The notes under the pieces are model-generated. The model saw only the letters and a program-made list of their open reading frames with translations. It ran no database searches and was not told where the DNA came from. 64,000 bases of DNA, from assembly GCF_026723825.1 (NCBI RefSeq), contig NZ_CP113519.1:2356001-2420000 (forward strand), in the 5' to 3' direction. Both the position numbers and the translations under genes were made by a program. Of this stretch, positions 1-7,695 are shown one piece after another. This DNA is from Pseudomonas sp. GOM7. Its GTDB lineage: Bacteria; Pseudomonadota; Gammaproteobacteria; Pseudomonadales; Pseudomonadaceae. The first letter of the stretch is position 1. Every line of letters starts with the position of its first letter.

Positions 1-1062
1 GCCCTGGCCCCGGCCACCAGCGCGCCGCCAATGCCCATGGCCGCGCTGCGCTGGCATGCGGGGCCGGAGCAGGGCGGTCCGGCGGCGCTGCACTGGCGTG
101 GGCCCTGCAGTGACAACGGTTTGCCAACTCCTGTGCGGCTTGCCACCCTGCAGGCTCGTATCGCCGATCAGGCCAAGCTATGTCAGCGTCATGGTGTTGC
201 TCTGCAACTGCGGGCCGAGCCCGGTGCCTGGACACTGGCGCTGTCCGGCCCGGCGCCGTTATTGCCTGCCAGCAGTGTGCGGCTGTTGCCGCTGCTGCTG
301 GCGCCGCTGGATGAGGCCGTCGCGCCGCCCGCTGCCGGGCTGTTGCTGCGCCAGGTGCTGGAGTATCTGCCGGAGCTGGGGCAGTCAGCCGCGCCGACGA
401 TCCTGCAGGGACTGGGCGTCGGCCTGGGCACGGCAGCACAGCAAGAGATCGAGGCATTGTTCGAGGCGGTCGAGCCTTTGCCTGCCACGACACCGCAGCC
501 GCACAGCAGCGGCGGCCTGAGCTGGCATGAAGCGCCGGTGTCGGGGGCGGAGTCGGCCTTGCTGCTGTTCTGCCCCGTGCCTGATGCGAGTGTGCAGGCC
601 GAGGCGGCCTGGCGCCTGCTCGATCAGTGCCTGCAGGAGGCCTTCTACCAGCGTCTGCGCGGCGAATTGCAACTGGGGTATGCGTTGTTTTCCAGCTTTC
701 GCCAGGTACAGGGGCGGCGCGGTCTGTTGTTCGGTGTGCAATCGCCGGTCTGCGATCATGCCACCATCCTCGGCCACATCCGTGCCTTTCTGGCGGCGCA
801 GCCGGCGCGCCTGGCCGGGCTGCCGGCGCAGGCCTTCGAGCAGGCGCGCGAGGCCCTGCAACTGGCGCTGCAGGCACCGCGCAGCCATGTCGAATGGGCC
901 GAGCAGTTCTGCCAGGCGCACCTGGCCGCTCTGGCCGCCGAGCATGACCAGGCCGTTGGCCAGGCCCTGAGCGCGCTCGACTCGCTGGCGCTGTTGCACG
1001 CCTGCCGACAACTGCTGGCGGAGTGCGGCTGGCAGGTACTAAGCAGCACGCCAAACCACTGA
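1..1062 (+). CDS. pqqF: PqqF-like M16-family peptidase, C-terminal part (5' end outside window)
   Basis: The reading frame is open from base 1, so the N-terminal half with the zinc-binding catalytic site lies to the left of the window. About 353 codons remain. The region near residues 205-235, with LRGELQLGYALFSSFRQVQG and then GLLFGVQSP, is typical of the inactive C-terminal repeat of insulinase-type (M16) peptidases. The alanine- and leucine-rich composition and the short tail fit the PQQ-biosynthesis peptidase PqqF of pseudomonads, which helps process the PqqA precursor peptide. No other pqq gene is visible, so the name rests on sequence resemblance only. Another M16 peptidase remains possible. 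Confidence 0.68.
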   Translation, partial: ALAPATSAPPMPMAALRWHAGPEQGGPAALHWRGPCSDNGLPTPVRLATLQARIADQAKLCQRHGVALQLRAEPGAWTLALSGPAPLLPASSVRLLPLLLAPLDEAVAPPAAGLLLRQVLEYLPELGQSAAPTILQGLGVGLGTAAQQEIEALFEAVEPLPATTPQPHSSGGLSWHEAPVSGAESALLLFCPVPDASVQAEAAWRLLDQCLQEAFYQRLRGELQLGYALFSSFRQVQGRRGLLFGVQSPVCDHATILGHIRAFLAAQPARLAGLPAQAFEQAREALQLALQAPRSHVEWAEQFCQAHLAALAAEHDQAVGQALSALDSLALLHACRQLLAECGWQVLSSTPNH

Positions 1063-1339
1063 TCCCTTACCCATCTGAGCATGCGCCACCGCGTAGGCCG
1101 ACGGCTGCCTGTAAGACCTTGGGCGGGGCCAATGGCCGTAAGAAGTAAGACCTGTGCCTATGAACCGGCAGATCGGTCACTGGTAGTGGCCCGGTAGCGC
1201 CTCCCACGGCGCAAACCCGGTGACCAGGCCAAAGCACTGCATGACCGCTGCCAAGGCAGCGTATGGCGGGGCCGGGTGCCTTTCGATAATCGCCTCCGAC
1301 ACGACTGCCCAGGCGGTCGCCACTCAAGCGGAGAGCGTT

Positions 1340-2524
1340 ATGAACAACAACAAGATCGCCAACCCCCGATTCCTGCCCCTTGCCTTGACTGCCGCCGTGG
1401 CCATGGCCGTTGCCCAGCAGGCTGCCGCCGAGATCGTCCTGTACGACAAGGACGACACCACCTTTTCCACCGACGGCTACGTCAACGCCTTCTACGTCAA
1501 CAGCGACGTGGATCGCGACGGCGAACGCTTCGACCGCCGCCAGTCGCGGGTGAAGATGGGCTTTCTGCCCAACTGGATCGGCTTCAATTTCGGCAAGCAG
1601 GTCGACGACCTCAAGCTGGGGGCGCGTGCCTCGTTCTGGGTGACCATCAACGACAGCGAAACCAACGGTACCGACACCGCCATCGACGTACGCCAGTTCT
1701 ACGGCACGGTTGCCAACCCCGAGTGGGGCGAGGTGCTGGTGGGCAAGGACTTCGGCCTGTTCTCCCGTTCCAACATCTTCCTCGACGAACTGCTGGCCGG
1801 TTACGGCAACGTCTCCGACACCCTCGGCCTGGTGGACGGCACCGGTGTGTCCTTCGGCAACATCGGCACCGGCTATCCGTACCCGTTCCCCACCTCGCAG
1901 ATCACCTACCGCAACAACAATCTGGCCGAAGGCCTGCGCGTGGCCGTGGGCATCATGGATCCGGTGGACACCAACGACGACAGCGCCACCGGCAAGGCCT
2001 ACCAGGAAAACCCGCGCTTCGAGTCGGAGGTCAGCTACCAGTTCGATGTCGGCGGCTCGACCATCTACACCTGGGTCAACGGCGCCTACCAGACCTCGGA
2101 GAACACCGACGACAGCGTCGACAGCGTCACTTCCAAGGGCCTCGGTTATGGCGTGCAGGCCAAGTTCGGCGGCCTATCGCTGACCGGTTCGGGCTTCCAG
2201 GCCAAGGGCATCAACCCTTTCTTCACCAACAACCTGGGCGAGCCGACCCTGCGTGACATCGACAGCGACGGCTACCTGCTGCAGGGCTCCTACACCTGGG
2301 GCAAGAACCGCGTGGCGCTGTCCTACGGCAAGACCGAGGACGATGGCAACGGCCTGGGCGTGGCGGCCGACTACGAGACCCGTGGTGTCGCCTATTTCCG
2401 CACCATCAACGACAACCTCAAGCTGGTGGCCGAATACAACCAGTACCAGATCGACGCCGCCGAAGGCAGCGGGCTGAACGAGGACACCAATACCCTTGCG
2501 GTGGGTGCAGTCGTCAGCTGGTAA
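1340..2524 (+). CDS. Outer-membrane porin (Gram-negative porin family)
   Basis: This 394-residue protein has a signal peptide of about 29 residues (a charged start, then a hydrophobic run ending QQAAA before EIVLYD). A glycine- and aromatic-rich beta-strand body follows, and the chain ends in VGAVVSW, with the terminal aromatic residue needed for outer-membrane assembly. The ATG at 1340 is preferred because GGAG lies 6-9 bases upstream and the signal peptide begins there; an upstream in-frame start would add 40 non-signal residues. It probably forms a diffusion channel for small carbon sources. It converges with the atu operon, so it could serve terpene or PQQ-dependent alcohol metabolism, but that is inference. 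The first codons carry an A-rich Hfq/Crc-type motif. Confidence 0.85.
   Translation: MNNNKIANPRFLPLALTAAVAMAVAQQAAAEIVLYDKDDTTFSTDGYVNAFYVNSDVDRDGERFDRRQSRVKMGFLPNWIGFNFGKQVDDLKLGARASFWVTINDSETNGTDTAIDVRQFYGTVANPEWGEVLVGKDFGLFSRSNIFLDELLAGYGNVSDTLGLVDGTGVSFGNIGTGYPYPFPTSQITYRNNNLAEGLRVAVGIMDPVDTNDDSATGKAYQENPRFESEVSYQFDVGGSTIYTWVNGAYQTSENTDDSVDSVTSKGLGYGVQAKFGGLSLTGSGFQAKGINPFFTNNLGEPTLRDIDSDGYLLQGSYTWGKNRVALSYGKTEDDGNGLGVAADYETRGVAYFRTINDNLKLVAEYNQYQIDAAEGSGLNEDTNTLAVGAVVSW
1343..1353 (+). promoter_or_regulatory. CA motif (AAnAAnAA) in the first porin codons, candidate Hfq/Crc site
   Basis: AACAACAACAA lies directly after the ATG of the porin gene. In Pseudomonas, Hfq with Crc binds AAnAAnAA motifs at translation starts of catabolic genes during catabolite repression. 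The match is exact. Binding itself is inferred. Confidence 0.45.
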
Positions 2525-2580
2525 GGGCCGTGGCTACGAGCTGGGCAGGGGGTGGCCGCTGCCCGGCTCGCATTTGGCTT

Positions 2581-3405
2581 TCAATCGATAAACAGATCCG
2601 GCACCAGGCTGCCACCGGCGGGATCGAAGCGATACTGCTCGAAGTCGCTGAAGCCCCGTTCGCGCAGGATGTCCTCGTCGATCAGCAGGCGCCCAGTGAG
2701 GCTGCGGCCTTCGCTGCTGAGGATGGCATGGGCGGCATCGGCCATGATCGCCGGGGTACGTGCACGCTTGAAGGCGTCGCGGCTGCCCAGCTCGAATTCG
2801 ATGGCAGCGGTGGCGATCATGGTCTTCGGCCACAGCGAGTTGACGCTGATGCCGTACTTCTTGAACTCCTCGCTCATGCCCAGGGTGAGCATGCTCATGC
2901 CGTACTTGGTGACGGTGTAGGGCCCATGTTGGGCGAACCACTTGGCGTCGAGGTTGAGCGGCGGGGAGAGGTTGAGGATATGCCCGCCCGCGCTTTTTTT
3001 CAGATAGGGAAGTGCGGCCTGGCTGCAGACCATCACCGCGCGGGTGTTGATCTGGTACATCAGGTCGAAGCGCTTGGGTTCGAGTGTCTCCACCCCCACC
3101 AGCTTGATCGCCCCGGCGTTGTTGACCAGCGCATCGATGCCGCCGAAATGCTCGGCGGCCTGGGCCATGGCCGCTGCCACGGCCTGCTCGTCACGCACGT
3201 CCAGTTGCAGTGCCAGGGCCTTGCCGCCAGCGGCCTCCACCTCGGCGGCGACGCTGAAGATGGTGCCTGCCAGTTTCGGGTGCGGCTCGGCGCTCTTGGC
3301 CGCGATGACGATGTTGGCGCCGTCGGCGGCGGCCTTGAGCGCTATCTCGCGGCCAATGCCACGGCTGGCGCCAGTGATGAACAGGGTTTTGCCGGAAAGT
3401 GACAT
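2581..3405 (-). CDS. atuG: AtuG-like short-chain dehydrogenase/reductase
   Basis: This 274-residue SDR starts with the NAD(P)-binding motif TGASRGIG (about residues 10-17) and has NNAG near residue 93. The active-site YxxxK appears as YTVTKYG, and a serine lies just upstream in LNLSPPL. It resembles HSDL2-type short SDRs. It is the last gene of the atu cluster, the position of atuG in P. aeruginosa, where its exact role in acyclic-terpene degradation is unproven. The ATG at 3405 follows AAAGGAACGCCC. An upstream in-frame ATG would add 31 residues encoded within a palindromic repeat and is unlikely. The A-rich stretch overlapping its ribosome-binding site is a candidate Hfq/Crc site. Confidence 0.82.
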   Translation of the reverse strand: MSLSGKTLFITGASRGIGREIALKAAADGANIVIAAKSAEPHPKLAGTIFSVAAEVEAAGGKALALQLDVRDEQAVAAAMAQAAEHFGGIDALVNNAGAIKLVGVETLEPKRFDLMYQINTRAVMVCSQAALPYLKKSAGGHILNLSPPLNLDAKWFAQHGPYTVTKYGMSMLTLGMSEEFKKYGISVNSLWPKTMIATAAIEFELGSRDAFKRARTPAIMADAAHAILSSEGRSLTGRLLIDEDILRERGFSDFEQYRFDPAGGSLVPDLFID

Positions 3406-3410
3406 GGGCG

Positions 3411-3425
3411 TTCCTTTTGTTGTTG
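3411..3425 (-). promoter_or_regulatory. CA motif overlapping the atuG ribosome-binding site
   Basis: Read on the minus strand the bases are CAACAACAAAAGGAA, an AAnAAnAA motif running into the Shine-Dalgarno sequence of atuG. This is where Hfq/Crc would block ribosome loading. Binding is inferred. Confidence 0.45.
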
Positions 3426-3434
3426 TAGAGAAGC

Positions 3435-3455
3435 GTAGGGTGCGCCGTGCGCACC
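3435..3455. repeat. GTAGGGTGCGC-type palindromic intergenic repeat
   Basis: GTAGGGTGCGC followed by a GCGCACC arm forms a short hairpin in the atuF-atuG gap. A second arm, GGTGCGCACGGCC, lies at 3468-3480. Matching copies occur at 7659-7679, 10249-10295 and 60064-60084. Confidence 0.75.
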
Positions 3456-3498
3456 GGCGGATTTTTTGGTGCGCACGGCCTAGGCGGCCCCGCGACAC

Positions 3499-5484
3499 CT
3501 ACGAAGCAGCTTCGATTTCCACCAGCAACTGGCGATTCTTCACCTGGTCGCCCTGGTTCACACCAACGTGGCGGACGATGCCGTCTACGCCGGCCTTGAG
3601 CGGGTGTTCCATCTTCATCGCTTCCAGCACCAGCAGCAGTTGCCCCTTGCTCACGCTGGCGCCCTCGGCGACCAGTACCTCGACTATGGCGCCATCCATG
3701 GGGGCCTTCACCGCGCCGCTGCTGGCGGCGCTCTGCCCGCCGGCTGGCTCATGGGTCACGTCCAGCAGTTCCAGGTTGCCATGCTCACCGTACAACCATA
3801 GACGTTCGCCTTCGCGGTGGTAGGCCTGGCGGCGGCGCACGCCGTCCAGCTCCAGGGTCAGCCAGCGGCCATCGCTGGCCAGCAGGCGCAAGGACACTTG
3901 CTCCTCGCCCTGGCGCACGCACAGTTGCGCTTGCGTGCCGCTGGCGAGCACGTCCAGTTCCACGGCGTGCTTGTGCTCGCCCTGCTTGAGGACGAAACGC
4001 CAGGGCGCGCTGCCGGCGCTGCGCCAGCCGGACAGGCCGGGTTGGTGCGCACGGGCGTCGGCCGAGGCTTGGTAGAGCAGGGCGGCAGCCATGGCCAGCT
4101 CGGCCAGGCTGGCGCTGTGCGGGTGCAGGCTGGGGTCATCGGCGAAGTGCTCGGCAATGAACGCCGTGGTGGCGTTGCCGGCGGCGAACTCGGGATGCTT
4201 GAGCAGGTTGGCGAGAAAGCGCTGGTTGCCGTTCACACCGAGCAACACGCATTGCTCGACGGCGCGCACCAGCTTGCGCCGGGCTTCGTCGCGGGTTTCC
4301 CCAAAGGCGATGACCTTGGCCAGCATCGGGTCGTAGAAGGGGGTGACGGCCTGGCCTTCTACCAGGCCGTGGTCGATGCGCACGCCGGCCAGCAGTTCGG
4401 GTTCCCAGCGCAGTACCTGGCCGGTTTGCGGCAGGAAGCCGGCGGCCGAATCCTCGGCGTACAGGCGCACTTCCATGGCGTGGCCGCTGAGGCGAATGCC
4501 GTCCTGTTGTAGCGGGAGAGGCTGGCCTTCTGCTACGCGAATCTGCCAGGCCACCAGATCCTGACCGGTGATCAGCTCGGTGACCGGGTGCTCGACCTGC
4601 AGGCGGGTATTCATTTCCAGGAAGAAGAATTCACCACTGGCGTCGAGTAGAAATTCCACGGTGCCCGCGCCGACGTAGTTCACCGAAGCTGCGGCCTTGA
4701 CCGCCGCTTCACCCATGGCCTTGCGCAACTCGGGCGTCATTACCGGGCAGGGCGCTTCCTCGACCACCTTCTGGTGGCGACGTTGCACCGAGCAATCGCG
4801 CTCGCCAAGGTAGAGGATATTGCCGTGCTGGTCGCCGAAGACCTGAATCTCCACATGGCGTGGGCGGATCACCGCGCGTTCGAGGATCAGCTCGCCAGAT
4901 CCGAAGGCGTTCTGCGCCTCCGAGCGGGCGGTGCGGATCTGCCCCAGCAGTTCGGAAGATTCGTGCACCAGGCGCATGCCACGGCCGCCGCCACCGGCGC
5001 TGGCCTTGATCATCAGCGGGTAGCCGATGCGTTCGGCTTCGCTGGCCAGGGTGTCGTCATCCTGGGCGGCGCCTTCATAGCCGGGGATGCAGGGCACGCC
5101 GGCCTCCAGCATGGCGATCTTGGACAGGCGCTTGCTGCCCATCAGGTGGATGGCGTCTACGGTCGGGCCGATAAAGACGATGCCGGCCGCCTCGCAGGCG
5201 CGGGCGAAGTCGGCGTTCTCGGAGAGGAAGCCATAGCCGGGGTGGATGGCGTCGGCACCGGTCTTGCGCGCGGCCTCGATGATGGCGTCGATGCGCAGGT
5301 AGGACTGGCTGACCTGAGCCGGGCCGATGCATACGGCTTCGTCGGCGATCTGTACATGGCGGGCATCGGCATCGGCCTCGGAGTACACCGCCACTGTGCG
5401 ATAGCCGAGCTCGATGGCGGTGCGCATCACCCGGCAGGCGATCTCGCCGCGGTTGGCGATCAGGATCTTGTTGAATGCGGGCAT
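3499..5484 (-). CDS. atuF: Geranyl-CoA carboxylase alpha subunit (biotin carboxylase plus biotin carrier)
   Basis: This 661-residue protein has the layout of acyl-CoA carboxylase alpha subunits. An N-terminal biotin carboxylase (ILIANRGEIACRV at the start, the glycine-rich ATP loop ASAGGGGRGM near residue 165, EMNTRLQVEHPVTE near 293) is followed by a linker domain and a C-terminal biotinyl domain. The biotinylation site EAMKMEH lies about 38 residues from the end. It should carboxylate biotin with ATP and bicarbonate for transfer by the AtuC beta subunit to cis-geranyl-CoA. The alternative is the methylcrotonyl-CoA enzyme LiuD, but the surrounding atuA-atuE order and the divergent TetR gene favour the terpene pathway. 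Confidence 0.88.
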   Translation of the reverse strand: MPAFNKILIANRGEIACRVMRTAIELGYRTVAVYSEADADARHVQIADEAVCIGPAQVSQSYLRIDAIIEAARKTGADAIHPGYGFLSENADFARACEAAGIVFIGPTVDAIHLMGSKRLSKIAMLEAGVPCIPGYEGAAQDDDTLASEAERIGYPLMIKASAGGGGRGMRLVHESSELLGQIRTARSEAQNAFGSGELILERAVIRPRHVEIQVFGDQHGNILYLGERDCSVQRRHQKVVEEAPCPVMTPELRKAMGEAAVKAAASVNYVGAGTVEFLLDASGEFFFLEMNTRLQVEHPVTELITGQDLVAWQIRVAEGQPLPLQQDGIRLSGHAMEVRLYAEDSAAGFLPQTGQVLRWEPELLAGVRIDHGLVEGQAVTPFYDPMLAKVIAFGETRDEARRKLVRAVEQCVLLGVNGNQRFLANLLKHPEFAAGNATTAFIAEHFADDPSLHPHSASLAELAMAAALLYQASADARAHQPGLSGWRSAGSAPWRFVLKQGEHKHAVELDVLASGTQAQLCVRQGEEQVSLRLLASDGRWLTLELDGVRRRQAYHREGERLWLYGEHGNLELLDVTHEPAGGQSAASSGAVKAPMDGAIVEVLVAEGASVSKGQLLLVLEAMKMEHPLKAGVDGIVRHVGVNQGDQVKNRQLLVEIEAAS

Positions 5485-5507
5485 CTTCGTGCTCCTGTGG
5501 GGCGATC

Positions 5508-5629
5508 CCCGGATTGCATCCGGGCTACGTTCTATTTGTTCCCTCTCCCCTTGGGGAGAGGGTTAGGGAGAGGGGCTGCGCAAGGCCAAACCCTCTCCCC
5601 CAGCCCCTCTCCCGCAAGCGGGAGAGGGG
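5508..5629. repeat. Palindromic repeats in the atuE-atuF gap
   Basis: Three elements sit here: a GTAGCCCGGATGC-family copy in inverse orientation (5508-5528), a CCCTCTCCCC/GGGGAGAGGG hairpin (5541-5562), and a strong 12-bp-arm hairpin CCCCTCTCCCGC/GCGGGAGAGGGG with an AA loop (5604-5615 and 5618-5629) that begins five bases past the atuE stop. No T-run follows on the mRNA strand, so it is more likely a stability or processing element than a terminator. Confidence 0.75.
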
Positions 5630-5633
5630 AGTT

Positions 5634-6431
5634 TTACTGTGCCCACTTCGGCTTGCGCTTCTGCACGAAAGCCATGGTGCCTTCGACGCCCTCGGCGCCG
5701 GTCACGGCGGCGGCGAACTGTTCCGCGGCGCGGTCGAGCAGCGGGCCGAGGGCTTCGCGTTCGCTGGCCAGCAGCAGGGCCTTGGTCTGGGCGTTGGCCT
5801 GGGGCGCACATTGGCGAATCTGTTCCAGGGTTTCCTCCAGACGCTGTTGCAGTGCGGCGTCATCCGGCTCGCAGTAGTGCACCAGGCCCAGGCGCAGGGC
5901 ATCAAAGCCGTCGAAGCGGGCGGCGGTCAGGGCCAGGCGGCGTGCCTGGGTCAGGCCGATGCGGTGCACGACGAAGGGGGCGATCTGCGCCGGCAGGATG
6001 CCCAGCGTGGTTTCCGGCAGGCCGAACTTGGCGCCGCTGGCAGCGATGGCCACGTCGGATACGCAGGCCAGGCCAAAGCCGCCACCGAGCACGGCGCCTT
6101 CCAGCACGGCCACCAGTACCTGCGGCGCGGCCTGGGCCTCTTCCAGCAGCGCCCCGAAGGCGCGGTTCAGCTCGCGGTAGGCGTCGCCTCCCTTGGCACG
6201 CGCTCCGGCCATGTCTTTGATATCGCCACCGGCGCAGAAGTGGCCGCCGGCGCCGCGCAGGACGAGAGCGCGCACGTTCGGCTCATGGCGCACGGCTTCC
6301 AGGGTCGCGCGCAGTTCGCCGACCATGGCCAGGCTCATGGCGTTGCGGCTGTCCGGGCGGTTGAGGGTGACGTGCAGCACGCCAGCGTCGAGGTTCAGCA
6401 GCAGGGTTTCGCAGTGGGGCAGATCGTTCAT
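5634..6431 (-). CDS. atuE: Isohexenylglutaconyl-CoA hydratase (enoyl-CoA hydratase family)
   Basis: The 265-residue crotonase-fold protein has the oxyanion-hole segment HFCAGGDIKDM near residue 66 and GAVLGGGFGLACVSDVAIA near residue 112. These are hallmarks of enoyl-CoA hydratases. In the atu order this is AtuE, which adds water to isohexenylglutaconyl-CoA made by the AtuC/AtuF carboxylase. I chose the ATG at 6431 because GAGGCTACGCG precedes it and alignment-like crotonase sequence begins soon after; the longer start adds 13 unlikely residues. LiuC is the alternative, disfavoured by context. Confidence 0.85.
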   Translation of the reverse strand: MNDLPHCETLLLNLDAGVLHVTLNRPDSRNAMSLAMVGELRATLEAVRHEPNVRALVLRGAGGHFCAGGDIKDMAGARAKGGDAYRELNRAFGALLEEAQAAPQVLVAVLEGAVLGGGFGLACVSDVAIAASGAKFGLPETTLGILPAQIAPFVVHRIGLTQARRLALTAARFDGFDALRLGLVHYCEPDDAALQQRLEETLEQIRQCAPQANAQTKALLLASEREALGPLLDRAAEQFAAAVTGAEGVEGTMAFVQKRKPKWAQ

Positions 6432-6439
6432 CGCGTAGC

Positions 6440-6470
6440 CTCGGTGTAGGGCGGGTGAAACCCGCCGCAA
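6440..6470. repeat. GGCGGGTgAAACCCGCC hairpin in the atuD-atuE gap
   Basis: An imperfect hairpin with GGCGGG and CCCGCC arms lies between the atuD stop and the atuE start. It belongs to the pattern in which every longer gap of this operon contains a palindromic element. Confidence 0.55.
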
Positions 6471-6486
6471 CGGTATGAGTGGCAGG

Positions 6487-7647
6487 TCAGCCTTTCTTTT
6501 TCCCCGGCAGAATGCCCATCAGCTTGCAGATGATGCCGAGCATGATTTCGTCGGCGCCGCCGCCGATGCTGACTAGGCGCACGTCGCGGTAGGCGCGCGA
6601 CACCGGGTTGTCCCACATGAAGCCCATGCCGCCCCAGTACTGCAGGCAGGCGTCGGACACCTCGCGGCCCAGGCGCCCGGCCTTGAGCTTGGCCATGGAC
6701 GCCAGCTTCGTCACGTCGCGGCCCTTCACGTATTGCTCGGTGGCCTGATAGACCAGCGCGCGCAGCGCCTCGATCTCGGTCTGCAGCTCGGCCATGCGGA
6801 AGTGGATGACCTGATTGTCGATCAGCGGTTGGCCGAAGGTGTGGCGCTGCTTGCAGTAGTCGATGGTGCTGTCGACGCAGTGCTCCAGGCCCTTGATCAT
6901 GTTGGCCGCGCCGAACAGGCGCTCTTCCTGGAACTGCAGCATCTGCATCATGAAGCCAGACCCTTCCGCCCCTATGCGATAACGCTGCGGCACGCGCACG
7001 TTGTCGAAGAACACCTGGGCGGTCTCCGAGCTGCGCATGCCCAGCTTGTCCAGGTGCGGGCTGACGCTGATGCCCGGGGTCTTCATCGGCACCATGATCA
7101 GCGACTTGTTGACGTGCGGCTTGTCGTCGCTGGTATTGGCTAGCAGGCAGATAAAGTCGGCCGATGGCGAGTTGGTGATCCACATCTTGCTGCCGTTGAT
7201 CACATAGTCGTCGCCGTCCTTGCGCGCGGTGGTCTTCAGGCCCGCCACGTCGGAGCCGGCGCCGACTTCGGAGACGCCGATGCAGCCGACCATCTCGCCG
7301 CTGATGGCCGGGCGCAGGAACTCTTCGCGCAGCTCGTCGGAGCCGAAGCGCGCCAGGGCCGGGGTGCACATGTCGGTCTGCACGCCGATGGACATGGGGA
7401 TGCCGCCGCAATGGATGGTGCCGAACTCCTCGGCAGCGACGATCGAGTAGCTGTAGTCCAGACCCATGCCACCGAATTTCTCCGGCTTGGAGATGCCCAG
7501 CAGGCCCAGCTCGCCGGCCTTCTTGAAGATGTCGTGGATGGGGAAGCGGCCTTCCTTCTCCCAGGCGTCGACGTGCGGATTGATTTCCTTGTCGACGAAG
7601 TTACGGACGGTGCGGCGGAGTTCTTCGTGTTCCTGGGTAAAGATCAT
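6487..7647 (-). CDS. atuD: Citronellyl-CoA dehydrogenase (acyl-CoA dehydrogenase family)
   Basis: A 386-residue FAD-dependent acyl-CoA dehydrogenase. It shows the FAD/substrate signature CIGVSEVGAGSDVAG near residue 122, MWITNSPSADF near 154, and the C-terminal QYWGGMGFMWDNPVSRAYRD followed by SIGGGADEIM. It should oxidise citronellyl-CoA to geranyl-CoA, passing electrons to ETF. The place between atuC and atuE defines it as AtuD. A second member of the family at 47652-48800 may share its regulation. The ATG is preceded by GGAG, and the A-rich stretch between this and the ATG is a candidate Hfq/Crc site. Confidence 0.87.
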   Translation of the reverse strand: MIFTQEHEELRRTVRNFVDKEINPHVDAWEKEGRFPIHDIFKKAGELGLLGISKPEKFGGMGLDYSYSIVAAEEFGTIHCGGIPMSIGVQTDMCTPALARFGSDELREEFLRPAISGEMVGCIGVSEVGAGSDVAGLKTTARKDGDDYVINGSKMWITNSPSADFICLLANTSDDKPHVNKSLIMVPMKTPGISVSPHLDKLGMRSSETAQVFFDNVRVPQRYRIGAEGSGFMMQMLQFQEERLFGAANMIKGLEHCVDSTIDYCKQRHTFGQPLIDNQVIHFRMAELQTEIEALRALVYQATEQYVKGRDVTKLASMAKLKAGRLGREVSDACLQYWGGMGFMWDNPVSRAYRDVRLVSIGGGADEIMLGIICKLMGILPGKKKG

Positions 7648-7656
7648 TGTTGTTCT
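7647..7656 (-). promoter_or_regulatory. CA motif at the atuD translation start
   Basis: On the minus strand GAGAACAACA runs into the ATG, giving AACAACAA between the Shine-Dalgarno GGAG and the start codon. It fits the Hfq/Crc consensus AAnAAnAA. Regulation is inferred. Confidence 0.45.
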
Positions 7657-7658
7657 CC

Positions 7659-7679
7659 GTAGGGTGCGCTGTGCGCACC
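7659..7679. repeat. GTAGGGTGCGC-type palindromic intergenic repeat
   Basis: A second copy of the repeat also seen at 3435-3455, here in the atuC-atuD gap of 48 bp. Confidence 0.75.
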
Positions 7680-7695
7680 GGATCTTGTATTGAGG

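Noticed and set aside
1063..1339. Riboswitch before the porin gene
   Set aside because: The 277-bp leader is GC-rich with several possible stems, but I recognise no conserved riboswitch core.
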